From NCBI RefSeq assembly GCF_016839145.1, contig NZ_CP069304.1:496001-560000 (forward strand): a stretch of DNA of 64,000 nt, given 5' to 3'. The stretch is from Shinella sp. PSBB067. GTDB lineage: Bacteria; Pseudomonadota; Alphaproteobacteria; Rhizobiales; Rhizobiaceae. Positions 1-8,225 of the stretch are shown in pieces. A model generated the notes under the pieces. It was not told the DNA's origin. It saw only the letters and a list, made by a program, of their open reading frames with translations, and did no database searches. A program made the translations under genes and the position numbers. How positions within the stretch are numbered: position 1 is the first letter of the stretch; every line of letters starts with the position of its first letter.

Positions 1-140
1 ATCCACACGGCCGCCTTGACGGCCGCCGCGCTGTCGCCCTGGTCCTCCCAGATCATGCGGTGGTAGGATTGCGCGCCGTTTTCCGCCACGGCCGCCGCGG
101 TGCGGCCGGTGTCGTCCTTCACGTTCCAGTAGATCGACAT
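1..140 (-). CDS. small protein of unknown function, 3' end outside window
   Basis: Only the first 46 codons are visible; the gene runs off the left edge. It begins MSIYWNVKDDTG and continues with an alanine-rich, mixed-charge stretch with no signal peptide or membrane segment. I do not recognise the family. The start is well supported because AAGGAGG lies about 8 bases upstream. It sits 15 bp after the stop of the FAD oxidoreductase on the same strand and is probably the next gene of that operon, so a role linked to the same catabolic substrate is plausible but unproven. Confidence 0.6.
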   Translation of the reverse strand, partial: MSIYWNVKDDTGRTAAAVAENGAQSYHRMIWEDQGDSAAAVKAAVW

Positions 141-155
141 TGTTCGTCCTCCTTC

Positions 156-1478
156 TCAGTGATGCGGCGGCAGTTCCACGCCGTCCCGCTTGCTCATGAA
201 ATTGTCGACCGCGCGCATCTCGCGCAGCTTGTAGCTCGGGCCGTAGTCCATCCACCACGGCGCGCGGTGCAGCGGCTCGACCTTGAGGTCGAGGTCCTGC
301 TCGGGCTTGCCGGTCGCCCAGTCGGAAAGGATGCCGCCGAGCATGGTGCCGGTCGGCACGCCGCGGCCGGAAAGGCCGGTGAGGGCGACGATGCCGGGCG
401 CAAGTCCGTAGAGCCGGGGAACGGTGCGGTACTGCATGTCGAGTTCGCCGAACCAGAAATAGTCCCAGCGCACCTCCTCCGTCAGTTGCGGATGCAGCCA
501 TTTCAGCCGGTCTGTCATGACCTGCTTCGAATAGTCGAGGTCCCGGCCGCGCGGCCCCCGGAGGAACATCGAGGCGACGATGCGGTTGTCGGCGGTCCAC
601 TTGTAGCAGTAGAAATCGCCGCGTCCGTCGATCATCGTCGTGTTCTGCGGCAGCACCGTCTCGCGCGCCCGGTCGGAGAGCGGGTTGGTGGCGCAGACAT
701 AGACCGGCATGATGCGGTAGCTCTTGTCGAGGCCGGGCCAGCCGTCCACCGTATAGGCGCCGGTGGCGAAGATGACCTTGTCGGCGATGACGTGGCCGGC
801 CTCGCCGATCACCTTCCACTTGCCGCCCGCCTTCTCGCAGCGCCTTGCGGGGGAGCGGGTATAGAGCGCGGCGCCTTCGCTGATCGCCGCTGCCGCAAGG
901 CCGCGGGCATATTTCAGCGGATGGATATGCGCGCCCTCCTCGTGCAGCCAGCCGCCGTAGAGGCGTGGGCTGCCGGTGATGCGCTCTATCTCGTCGCGAT
1001 CGAGCATGCGGGTGCGCGCACCGACGGCGTTGTAGCTTTCCGTCTTGTGCTCGAGCGGCGACAGGTGGCCGGGGCGCATCGCCCCGATGACGAGGCCGTT
1101 CTGCACCCATTCGCAGTCGATGGCGTAGCGCCGGATGTATTCGGCGGCCCGGTCGGCGGCACGCGTCTGGCGGTGGATGAGGCGTTCAGCCCAAGGCTGG
1201 CCGAGAAGCGAGCGGATCTTGTCCAGCGAATAGTAGGAGAAGGTGGGGCTGCAATGGCCGGCATTGCGGCCGGAGCCGCCATAGCCGGCTTCCTCGCGCT
1301 CCAGGATGGCGACCGAGACTCCCTTGCGCCGAAGCTCGATGGCGGTGGTGAGCCCGGTATAGCCGGCCCCGACGATGCAGACGTCGACGACCTTCTCGCC
1401 TTCGAGCCGCTCGGTCTGCGGCGGCGGCGGGGCGGAGGCGAACCAGTAGGATTGGTCGAAGGGAGAAAACTTTGTCAT
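156..1478 (-). CDS. FAD-dependent oxidoreductase, gamma-glutamylputrescine oxidase-like (DAO family)
   Basis: Protein of 440 aa. The N-terminus carries a dinucleotide-binding motif (VCIVGAGYTG, residues 33-42) inside a Rossmann beta-alpha-beta unit, and the C-terminal part has the glycine-rich LSGRGVPTG segment of the DAO/PuuB family that closes over the flavin. Family members oxidise amines or amino acids to imines or aldehydes with FAD. I chose the ATG at 1478 (MTKFSPFDQ) rather than the longer reading frame because the extension overlaps the permease stop and has no family character; with this start the gene lies 4 bp after the permease gene. It is a late gene in the oligopeptide-type ABC operon and probably oxidises the imported substrate. 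The exact substrate is unknown. Confidence 0.85.
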   Translation of the reverse strand: MTKFSPFDQSYWFASAPPPPQTERLEGEKVVDVCIVGAGYTGLTTAIELRRKGVSVAILEREEAGYGGSGRNAGHCSPTFSYYSLDKIRSLLGQPWAERLIHRQTRAADRAAEYIRRYAIDCEWVQNGLVIGAMRPGHLSPLEHKTESYNAVGARTRMLDRDEIERITGSPRLYGGWLHEEGAHIHPLKYARGLAAAAISEGAALYTRSPARRCEKAGGKWKVIGEAGHVIADKVIFATGAYTVDGWPGLDKSYRIMPVYVCATNPLSDRARETVLPQNTTMIDGRGDFYCYKWTADNRIVASMFLRGPRGRDLDYSKQVMTDRLKWLHPQLTEEVRWDYFWFGELDMQYRTVPRLYGLAPGIVALTGLSGRGVPTGTMLGGILSDWATGKPEQDLDLKVEPLHRAPWWMDYGPSYKLREMRAVDNFMSKRDGVELPPHH

Positions 1479-1482
1479 CCTG

Positions 1483-2364
1483 TCACCCGTTGTGTGAACG
1501 CACGTCGAGGGCATCGCGCAGCCCGTCGCCGATGAAGTTGAAGCCCGTGACCGCGATGGTGATCGCAAGGCCGGGCACGATGGCGAGCCACGGCGCGGCG
1601 GCGAGATATTGCTGCGCGCCGTTGAGCATGTTGCCCCAACTGGGCAGCGGCGGCTGGATGCCGTAGCCGAGGAAGGAGATATAGGCTTCCATCAGGATCG
1701 AGCGCGCGACGGTGAGGGTCGCCGCGACGACGATCGGTCCCATCACGTTGGGCAGGATCTCGCGGAACATGATCCAGCCGTTCGACAGGCCCAGCATGCG
1801 CGCCGCCATGACGAACTCGCGCTCGCGCACCGATTTCACCTCCGCCTCGACGATGCGCGCCACCTCCATCCAGCTCGTGAAGGCGATGATCAGCGTGATC
1901 ATCATCGGGCTCGGCTTGATGAAGGCGGCGAGCGTCAGGAGCAGGAAGACCGAGGGGAAGGAGAGGAAGGCGTCGACCAGCCGCATCAGCACGGTTCCCG
2001 TCCAGCCGCCGCGATAGCCGGCGAGGACGCCCACCACCGTGCCGATGACGGTGGAGATCACCATGGCGAGGAAGCCGACCATCATCGAGACCTGTCCGGC
2101 ATGGAACAGCCGGGCGGCGATGTCGCGGCCGAGCGGATCGGTGCCGAAGATGTGCGCGCCGGTCATCGGCGGGGCGAAGCGGGCGCGAAGGTCGATGTAG
2201 AACTCGTCGAAGGGCAGGAGATACGGCCCGAGGAAGCAGGCCGCGGTCAGCCCGAGCACCATGACGAGGCCGGCGATTGCCAGCGGGTTGTTCATGAACC
2301 GGCGGACGGCGCGGTTGTCGAAAAGCCGCCGGCGCGGCGTTGCGGGGGAAAGGGTGTTCGTCAT
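1483..2364 (-). CDS. ABC transporter permease, DppC/OppC type
   Basis: Protein of 293 aa, inner-membrane subunit of a peptide/opine-type importer. Visible features are the N-terminal cytoplasmic extension with the RRFMNNPLAIAGLVM entry into the first membrane helix, the family motif FGTDPLGRDIAARL near residue 75, five or six hydrophobic helices, and the cytoplasmic EAA-type loop (RMLGLSNGWIMFREILPN) that contacts the ATPase. The length matches the DppC family. It follows the DppB-type gene by about 12 bp. No ATPase genes of this transporter lie in the window; they may be further left. Confidence is high for the family, low for the substrate. Confidence 0.93.
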   Translation of the reverse strand: MTNTLSPATPRRRLFDNRAVRRFMNNPLAIAGLVMVLGLTAACFLGPYLLPFDEFYIDLRARFAPPMTGAHIFGTDPLGRDIAARLFHAGQVSMMVGFLAMVISTVIGTVVGVLAGYRGGWTGTVLMRLVDAFLSFPSVFLLLTLAAFIKPSPMMITLIIAFTSWMEVARIVEAEVKSVREREFVMAARMLGLSNGWIMFREILPNVMGPIVVAATLTVARSILMEAYISFLGYGIQPPLPSWGNMLNGAQQYLAAAPWLAIVPGLAITIAVTGFNFIGDGLRDALDVRSHNG

Positions 2365-2376
2365 CTGTCGCGCCTC

Positions 2377-3327
2377 CTATTCCAGGCGAATGCGCGGGTC
2401 GACGAAGGCGACCAGCAGATCGGCGAGAAGGTTTCCGATGAGCACGAGGATGGCGGAGAACATCAGGAGCCCCATCACGACCGGATAGTCGTTGTAGCCG
2501 AGGCTATCGAGGAACAGCCGCCCCATGCCGGGCCAGGTGAAGACCGTCTCCGTCACCAGCGCGCCGCCGAGCAGCGTCGGCAGCTGCATGCCGGCGAGCG
2601 TGATCATCGGCAGGAGGGCGTTTCCGACGATGTGCTTCATCAGGATGCGGCGCGGCGCGAGGCCCTTGGCGCGGGCGGTGCGCACGAAATCCTGGTTGAC
2701 CACCTCCAGCGTGGCCGCCCGCATGTAGCGCGCCCAGATGGCCACGTTGACCAGCGCCAGCACGCAGGTCGGCAGGATGAGGTGGACGAGGATGTCGGAG
2801 AGCGAGCCGTCGCCGACCGTGTACATGTTGCCGGCCGGCAGCCAGCCGAGCCGCAGCGAGAAGACGAAGATCGCCACGAGGCCGACCCAGAAGGTGGGGA
2901 TCGACAGCGCGACGAAGCACGCGACCGTCATCGTGTAGTCGAAGGCGGAGCCCTGCCGGATGGCGCTGCGGATGCCGATCCAGCCGCCGATCAGCATGGC
3001 GACCAGCGTCGAGGCGCCCATCAGCAGCAGCGTTGCGAAGAGGTGGCTGTTGATCACCTCCAGCACCGGGCGGTTGTCGCGGAAACTCCTGCCCCAGTCG
3101 CCCTGCACGAGCTTCCACAGCCAGTCGAGATATTGCACGGGCAGCGGCCGGTTGAGGCCCATCTGTTCGGCGATGCGGTCCAGCGCCTCCTTGGTCATGC
3201 CCGGGGTCAGCGCGTATTGCGACAGCGGGCCGCCGGGGGCGAGGTTGAGCACCATGAAGCCGATGAGCGAGACGAGCAGCAGGAGCACGACGCTCTGCCA
3301 GAGCCTGCCTATCAGAAATCGCGCCAT
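2377..3327 (-). CDS. ABC transporter permease, DppB/OppB type
   Basis: Protein of 316 aa. It starts MARFLIGRLWQSVVLLLLV, the usual first helix of DppB proteins, followed by the periplasmic segment with APGGPLSQY and the GLNRPLPVQYLDWL motif, then the EAA loop (ARAKGLAPRRILMKHIVGN) near residue 205. The start at 3327 was preferred over the ATG 23 codons upstream because the upstream codons are read from a short tandem repeat and have no homology character. It pairs with the DppC-type gene downstream and the binding protein upstream. Confidence 0.93.
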   Translation of the reverse strand: MARFLIGRLWQSVVLLLLVSLIGFMVLNLAPGGPLSQYALTPGMTKEALDRIAEQMGLNRPLPVQYLDWLWKLVQGDWGRSFRDNRPVLEVINSHLFATLLLMGASTLVAMLIGGWIGIRSAIRQGSAFDYTMTVACFVALSIPTFWVGLVAIFVFSLRLGWLPAGNMYTVGDGSLSDILVHLILPTCVLALVNVAIWARYMRAATLEVVNQDFVRTARAKGLAPRRILMKHIVGNALLPMITLAGMQLPTLLGGALVTETVFTWPGMGRLFLDSLGYNDYPVVMGLLMFSAILVLIGNLLADLLVAFVDPRIRLE

Positions 3328-3340
3328 TTCCGGATCCTTC

Positions 3341-3384
3341 CAGAGAATGCGGGCCAGAGAATGCGGGGCCAGGGAATGCGGGGC
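3341..3384. repeat. three tandem 14/15-bp copies
   Basis: Three head-to-tail copies of CAGAGAATGCGG(G)GC: 3341-3354, 3355-3369 and 3370-3384. They lie between the binding-protein gene and the DppB-type permease gene. The first copy is one G shorter and the third has one A-to-G change. Probably a slippage product in an intercistronic spacer. Confidence 0.7.
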
Positions 3385-3411
3385 CGTACGGAGCAAGGGA
3401 GCGGGCCGGGG

Positions 3412-3434
3412 AAGAGGCGGCTGCGCCGCCCCTT
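3412..3434 (-). terminator. intercistronic hairpin after binding-protein gene
   Basis: AAGAGGCGGC (3412-3421) and GCCGCCCCTT (3425-3434) form a 10-bp stem with one G-U pair and a 3-base loop, just after the binding-protein stop codon in the direction of transcription. There is no U-run, so it more likely protects the 3' end of the upstream message than stops transcription. Confidence 0.5.
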
Positions 3435-3447
3435 CCGCTATGGGGCG

Positions 3448-5094
3448 TTATGCCCAGCGCCAGCTGCGCACGTTCCAGGTGTCGATGCGGTTGTTGATGT
3501 TCGCCTCGACGCCCTGGATGCCGGTCTTGTAGCCGCGGATGTTGGCGTACTGGAACAGCGGCAGGAAGGGCAGGTCGTGCCGCATGATCTCCTGGATGCG
3601 GCGGTAGATCGGCAGCCGCTCCTCCGGGCTCACCGCGGCGCCGCCCTTCTTCAGCAGATCGTCCACCTCCGGGTTGTTGTAGACCCAGGTGTTCTGGCCG
3701 TTTCCGCCCTTTGCGGGGGAGGCGGTGGAGAGGAAGTAGTCGGACGTGTCGGGATCCGGGCCGGTCAGGCAGCTGAGGCCGGCGAGCGCCATGTCGAACT
3801 GCGAGAGCATCCAGTGGTCGCCCCACATGACGGCCGGCGGCAGGTTGCCGATCTGCATGTCCACGCCGATCTCGCGGAAGGACTGCTGCAGGAACTGCTG
3901 CGCCTGCTCGCGCAGGTGATTGCCCGAGGTGGTCGAGCAGGTGAAGGCGAGCTTCACGCCGTCCTTCTCGCGAATGCCGTCCGAACCCGGCACCCAGCCG
4001 GCCCCGTCGAGCAGCGCGCGCGCCTTGTCGAGATCGTATTGCTGCACCGGCAGGTCGGCATTGTAGTAGTAGGACTCGCGCGGCATGTAGCTTTCGGTCG
4101 GCTTCGGCACGCCGTAGTAGAGCGCGTCGATGATCGTCTGCTTGTCAACGGCGCAGTAGAGCGCCTCGCGCACCGCCTGGTCCTTGAACTGCGGCCGCTC
4201 CAGGTTGAGGCTGAGCCCTTCGAAGAAGGGCGCGCCGATGACCTCCACCACGCGGTCCGGCAGGGTCTTGGCTTCCTCGTAATTGTCGGGCGAGATCCAT
4301 TGCAGCGCCAGGACGTCGATGTCGCCGGTCTTGAGCTGCGTGTAGAGCACCGTCATTTCGGGGATGTATTTCAGCACCACGCGCTCGAGATAGGGCCCGT
4401 CGCCGAAATAGCCGGCATTGGCCTCAAGCTCGATATGGTCGCCCGGAACGCGGTTCTTCCACTTGAAGGCGCCGGTGCCGATCGGCGTGTTGTTGAACGG
4501 CGCGTTGTTCGGGTCCGTGCCCTCGAAGGCGTGCCTGGGCACGATGAAGGTCGAGGCGAGGATCGCCGCATAGGGTGCGAACGGGCTTTCCATGCGCCAG
4601 GTGATCTCGGTCGGCGAGACGACGGTGAGGTCGCGCACGAGATTGTGGCCCGTGCGCCGCCAGCTGCGGAAATCGGGATTGACCAGCAGCTCCAGCGTGA
4701 ACTTGACGTCCTCGGCGGTGAACGGCGTGCCGTCATGCCATTTCACGTCGTCGCGCAGCGTCAGCTTCCAGGTCAGGCCGTCGGCGGAAATGCCGCCGTT
4801 CTCCACCGTCGGCACCTCTTTCGCCAGCAGCGGGTAGAAGTTGCCCTTGGCGTCGACGTCGAACAGCGGATCGAAGATGGCGAAATGCACGCCCTCGTCG
4901 ACCTCGATATGCAGGAGGTGCGGATTGAAGACCGTCGGCTCCTGCGAGAAGCCGACGACGATCTGGCCCTTCGGCGCGTCCTCGGCCCTTGCCGGGCCCA
5001 TGCCGAGAATCGAGGGCGCCATGGCGGCAAGCCCGGCGGCGCCGAAGAACTTCAGCCCCTGCCGGCGGGTGAACCGGAAATCCTTTTCAGACAT
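3448..5094 (-). CDS. ABC transporter substrate-binding protein, family 5 (peptide/opine type), Tat-exported
   Basis: Protein of 548 aa. The N-terminus has a twin-arginine signal (FTRRQGLKFFGAAGLAAMA, then ARAEDAPK), so it should be exported folded to the periplasm. The mature part shows family-5 features: EPTVFNPHL near the start, LKLTLRDDVKWHDGTPFTAEDV-type ligand-domain region, and a C-terminal FQYANIRGYK segment. Length fits DppA/OppA proteins. The ATG at 5094 has GGGAGA upstream; the much longer frame upstream reads antisense of the neighbouring oxidoreductase. It supplies substrate to the DppB/DppC permeases downstream. Flanking FAD oxidases suggest an amine, amino-acid derivative or opine ligand rather than a general peptide; this is inference. 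Confidence 0.93.
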   Translation of the reverse strand: MSEKDFRFTRRQGLKFFGAAGLAAMAPSILGMGPARAEDAPKGQIVVGFSQEPTVFNPHLLHIEVDEGVHFAIFDPLFDVDAKGNFYPLLAKEVPTVENGGISADGLTWKLTLRDDVKWHDGTPFTAEDVKFTLELLVNPDFRSWRRTGHNLVRDLTVVSPTEITWRMESPFAPYAAILASTFIVPRHAFEGTDPNNAPFNNTPIGTGAFKWKNRVPGDHIELEANAGYFGDGPYLERVVLKYIPEMTVLYTQLKTGDIDVLALQWISPDNYEEAKTLPDRVVEVIGAPFFEGLSLNLERPQFKDQAVREALYCAVDKQTIIDALYYGVPKPTESYMPRESYYYNADLPVQQYDLDKARALLDGAGWVPGSDGIREKDGVKLAFTCSTTSGNHLREQAQQFLQQSFREIGVDMQIGNLPPAVMWGDHWMLSQFDMALAGLSCLTGPDPDTSDYFLSTASPAKGGNGQNTWVYNNPEVDDLLKKGGAAVSPEERLPIYRRIQEIMRHDLPFLPLFQYANIRGYKTGIQGVEANINNRIDTWNVRSWRWA

Positions 5095-5159
5095 GTCATT
5101 CTCCCAGTGATGTGGTTGTTGACGTTCCCTTGTCCGGCCGTTTTCGGCTTCTGGTTGGT

Positions 5160-6497
5160 TCAGTATCCGGCGAGCAGTTCGATCTTCGAGCCGTCGACGA
5201 AGCGTTCGAGCCGGAATTCCCTCGGGTCCACGACCGGCCTGCGCCCGAGCACGAGGTCGGCCATCAGCCGGCCCGCGCCGGGGCCGATGCCGAAGCCGTG
5301 GCCGGAAAAGCCGGTGGCGATGAAGAAACCCGGAACCGTCGAGACGCCCGAGATGACCGGGAGGGCATCGGGCGTGGCGTCGATATAGCCGGCCCAGCGC
5401 TGCGCCACCCTGGCCGAGGCGAGCGCCGGAAAGGCCCTGCGCGCCGAGGCCATGGCCATGTCGGCGAGCCGGCGGCTGGGCTTGGGATCGAGCACGCGGC
5501 AATATTCGAACGGGCTCGGCTCGTCGAGGTCCCAGCGGCGCGGCATGCGCGCCTCCTCGAAGAAGCGCCAGCCGGCGCGCAGCATCAGCGAGCGCCATTC
5601 GGCCTTGAGCGCCGGTACGAAGTCGCGCGCATAGCGGAAGGAGGCCGGCACGATGTCGACGATGTTGCCGAGGCCGGAGGCGATGGTGTAGCCGCCGTCC
5701 TGCCGCTTGCGGATGGCGACGTCGCCCGCCCACATCGCCTCCTGCGGGCCGCCGTCATGCGGCTCGGTGCGCAGGACCGAGTTCTTCACCTTGAGCTGCG
5801 GCAGGTGGATGCCGGCGCCAAGGCTGCGGGTGAACATTTCCGACCAGGCGCCGCCCGCCAGCACCGCCGCGCGGCAGCCGATCGTGCCGCGTTCGGTGAC
5901 GACCGCCGAAATCGCGCCGCCGGAGGTCTCGATGCCGCGCACGGCGCATTCCGTCAGGATATGCGCGCCGCATTCGCGGGCCCGTTCGGCGATGGCAGGG
6001 GCGGCCTTCTGCGGCTCGGCCCGGCCGTCGTCGGCGCAGTAGAGCGCGGCGGGCGGGCGAAGGTTGGCCTGCGGGAACCGCGCCGAGAATTCCGCTCCGG
6101 TGAGCATGCGGCAATCGACGCCGCGCCCGTCGAGATGGGTCAGCCACTTTTCGTAGAAGGCCCGTTCGGCCTCGTTCCCGGCGTTGAAGATGATGCCGGA
6201 GCGGGTATAGCCCGTGTCGCGTCCGGTGCGGGCGTCTAGCCCCTGCCAGATGCGCTGGGCTTCCAGCACCAGCGGGATTTCGCGCGGGTCGCGCCGCGCC
6301 ACGCGCACCCAGCCCCAGTTGCGGCTGGATTGTTCGTGGCCGATGCCGCCCTTTTCGCACAGCGCGACGCGCTGGCCCGCCTCGGCAAGCTCCAGCGCGG
6401 TCGAGACGCCGATGATGCCGCCGCCGATGACGACGACATCGACCTGCGCGGGCAGTTCGGCATCGCCATGGACGGGTACGACGAAGGGACCGGGCAT
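5160..6497 (-). CDS. FAD-dependent amino-acid/amine oxidase (DAO family)
   Basis: Protein of 445 aa with the FAD-binding fingerprint VVVIGGGIIGVSTALELAE (GGGIIG at residues 25-30) and the DAO-family C-terminus containing ATGFSGHGFGIGPGAGRLMADL, where the conserved glycine cluster contacts the flavin. This type oxidises secondary or primary amino groups of amino acids (sarcosine, glycine, proline-like substrates). Its ATG overlaps the SDR stop as TGATG, implying translational coupling. It is the second FAD oxidase of the operon and is clearly different in sequence from the PuuB-like one, so two oxidative steps or two substrates are likely. Confidence 0.9.
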   Translation of the reverse strand: MPGPFVVPVHGDAELPAQVDVVVIGGGIIGVSTALELAEAGQRVALCEKGGIGHEQSSRNWGWVRVARRDPREIPLVLEAQRIWQGLDARTGRDTGYTRSGIIFNAGNEAERAFYEKWLTHLDGRGVDCRMLTGAEFSARFPQANLRPPAALYCADDGRAEPQKAAPAIAERARECGAHILTECAVRGIETSGGAISAVVTERGTIGCRAAVLAGGAWSEMFTRSLGAGIHLPQLKVKNSVLRTEPHDGGPQEAMWAGDVAIRKRQDGGYTIASGLGNIVDIVPASFRYARDFVPALKAEWRSLMLRAGWRFFEEARMPRRWDLDEPSPFEYCRVLDPKPSRRLADMAMASARRAFPALASARVAQRWAGYIDATPDALPVISGVSTVPGFFIATGFSGHGFGIGPGAGRLMADLVLGRRPVVDPREFRLERFVDGSKIELLAGY

Positions 6498-7201
6498 CAG
6501 AAGAATTCCTCGGCTTGGCAGTTGACGGCGAATTCCGCGACGCTCGCCTCGTTGGGCAGGTCGATCAGCATGGAGACGACCCGCGCGAGGTCGTCCGGGC
6601 TGGTCATCGCCTCGGCCGGGCGGCCGGAGAGCGACAGGCCCATGTCGGTGGCGACGAAGCCGGGGCAGACCGCGGTGGCGCGGATGCCGGCGTCGAAGCC
6701 GGCATGGCGGATGCCGTGCGCCAGCGCGACGGCGGCGAACTTCGACATGGAGTAGCTGCCCGAAAGGGCCGACTTGACGCGCTTGCCGGAGAGGGAGGCG
6801 ACGATGACGACGCGGCCGCGGCCGCCGGCGCGCAGGTCCTCCCAGGCCGCGCGCACGAGCCGGCGCGGCGCGAAGGCGTTGACCTCCATCATCGCAGCGA
6901 CCTCCTCGTCCTCCGCGTCGATCACCGATTTCGCCACCATGATGCCGGCATTGGCGACGATGCAGCCGACCGGGCCGAAGCGCGCGCGGGTTTCCGCCAG
7001 CCACCGCGCCTCGTCCTTGCCCGTCATCGCGTCATAGGCGCAGGCAAGGACGCTTTCCGGCGGCAGTTGCGCCGCGAAGTCCGGCATCCGGCCGCCGCGC
7101 ACGCCGAGGGAGACATTCCAGCCGTCGCCGACGAGGCGGGCGGCGATCGCCGCGCCGATGCCCCTGCTGGCGCCGGAAATCATCGCCACGCCCTTGCTCA
7201 T
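6497..7201 (-). CDS. short-chain dehydrogenase/reductase
   Basis: Protein of 234 aa. Classical SDR signature: GASRGIG (10-16) for NAD(P) binding, NAG (84-86), a Ser near 136-138 and the catalytic YSMSK (Y150, K154). The PG motif (VCPGFVATDMG) follows as expected. It starts at 7201, overlapping the marR stop by four bases (ATGA). In the context of two FAD oxidases it may reduce or oxidise the aldehyde or ketone product of amine oxidation. The exact substrate cannot be read from the sequence. Confidence 0.9.
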   Translation of the reverse strand: MSKGVAMISGASRGIGAAIAARLVGDGWNVSLGVRGGRMPDFAAQLPPESVLACAYDAMTGKDEARWLAETRARFGPVGCIVANAGIMVAKSVIDAEDEEVAAMMEVNAFAPRRLVRAAWEDLRAGGRGRVVIVASLSGKRVKSALSGSYSMSKFAAVALAHGIRHAGFDAGIRATAVCPGFVATDMGLSLSGRPAEAMTSPDDLARVVSMLIDLPNEASVAEFAVNCQAEEFF

Positions 7202-7683
7202 TGTTCCACCTCGCGCAGCCGGTTGAAGGCCTTCCGCAATATGTTGACCACGATGTCGTGCTCCTCCCGCGTCATCAGGCCGGCGAAGAACTCGTCGGAA
7301 TGGGCGACGATCAGCGTCTCGACCTTCGTCGCGAGCGCGGCGCCCTCCGGCGTCACGAAAAGCTCCTGGGCGCGCCTGTCGTCCTCGGCGCTGCGGCGCG
7401 TCACCAGTTTCGACCGGCGCAATTCGTCGATGGTCTTGACGGTGATCGACTTGTCGATGCCGAGCAGGGTGGCGATCGTGGTCGGCCGGATGCCGGGATG
7501 GCGGGCGATGAGCAGGAGCGAGGAGATGGTGCCCTTGCGGCCGGTGAAGCCAAGGGGCGCGAGCCGGTCGTCGAGATGCCGGCTGACGGCGATCTCGAAG
7601 ACCCGGACATAGAAGCTGAGGAGACCGTCGAGCACGCCCAGATCCACCTGGGCCGCCAGCTCCTGACTCTTGCGCGTACTCAT
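7198..7683 (-). CDS. MarR-family transcriptional regulator
   Basis: Protein of 161 aa with a winged helix-turn-helix: IRPTTIATLLGIDKSITVKT is the recognition helix region and LVTRRSAEDDRRAQELFVT the wing with the DxR(R) motif typical of MarR. It is the first gene of the minus-strand catabolic operon and probably represses it, binding the perfect inverted repeat about 50-85 bp upstream (7734-7768). Such regulators normally release DNA on binding a small aromatic or amphipathic ligand; the ligand here is unknown. Confidence 0.92.
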   Translation of the reverse strand: MSTRKSQELAAQVDLGVLDGLLSFYVRVFEIAVSRHLDDRLAPLGFTGRKGTISSLLLIARHPGIRPTTIATLLGIDKSITVKTIDELRRSKLVTRRSAEDDRRAQELFVTPEGAALATKVETLIVAHSDEFFAGLMTREEHDIVVNILRKAFNRLREVEQ

Positions 7684-7733
7684 CGCTCACCGCCCTCGCA
7701 GTCTTCTGGGGAGGAAGTTCTGTCCGGCAGGTT

Positions 7734-7768
7734 AAAAAAATTAGTTGAATTATTCAACTAATTTTTTT
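7734..7768. promoter_or_regulatory. candidate MarR operator, perfect 16-bp inverted repeat
   Basis: AAAAAAATTAGTTGAA (7734-7749) and its exact reverse complement (7753-7768) flank a 3-base centre TTA. The core TTGAATTATTCAA resembles MarR-family sites. On the minus strand TTGAAT (inside the repeat) followed after 17 bases by TAACCT could be a weak -35/-10 pair, so repressor binding would block the promoter of marR and the operon. The A/T-rich arms stand out strongly in this GC-rich DNA. A terminator reading is less likely because no gene ends next to it. Confidence 0.7.
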
Positions 7769-8225
7769 GACGTATTGCATTCGGAAACACGAGGCGATCA
7801 TGCCGTCTGAACGACCGCCCGGCGGCGGAGGAGGAAAGAAGACGAGGCCCGGACCTGAAGGACGGCGTTCAAAACGCCGCGTGCATCGCACGAAACGGGC
7901 GCCGGGCGAGGCCGAGCCGGCGCGCGAAAGCCTCGCAAAAGCGCGGGGCCGAGGCGCGGCAGCATGCGGGCGGGCTTACCTTCGCACGTGTCCTATAGCG
8001 AGCGTCACAACATGCTCCGTCGCTCGCGGTGGGCCGCTATGCGCGCTCGGCGGGAAGAAGATGGCTGGTTGTCCTTGTCATGTTGCTGGCGGCGACGGCG
8101 TGTTCGCGCCCCTTAACCGTTTTTCGGCGTTGCCGGCGTGCGCAAGACCGCTGCTTCCGCCGCTGGCGCGGCCCTCGGGCATAACGAGCGAGCAGCACGC
8201 GGTGCCGGCCAAAGGGCACGCGCCA
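7769..8225. other. intergenic region, no supported gene
   Basis: About 460 bp between the marR promoter and the 3' end of the UbiB-like gene. Open frames here look like composition artefacts. The only suggestive item is a short plus-strand frame from GTG 8029 to TAA 8184 that encodes a hydrophobic segment ending in a lipobox-like LAATAC followed by an arginine-rich tail; it has no convincing ribosome site and may be the broken 5' end of a lipoprotein gene. I see no RNA gene or repeat. Confidence 0.4.

Noticed and set aside
1609..5388. A 1259-residue open frame on the plus strand
   Set aside because: It runs antisense to the importer genes, is rich in His, Arg, Glu and Asp as GC-rich shadows usually are, and shows no family motif.
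7734..7768. Perfect inverted repeat read as a transcription terminator
   Set aside because: No gene ends immediately beside it on either strand; its place 50-85 bp before marR fits an operator better.
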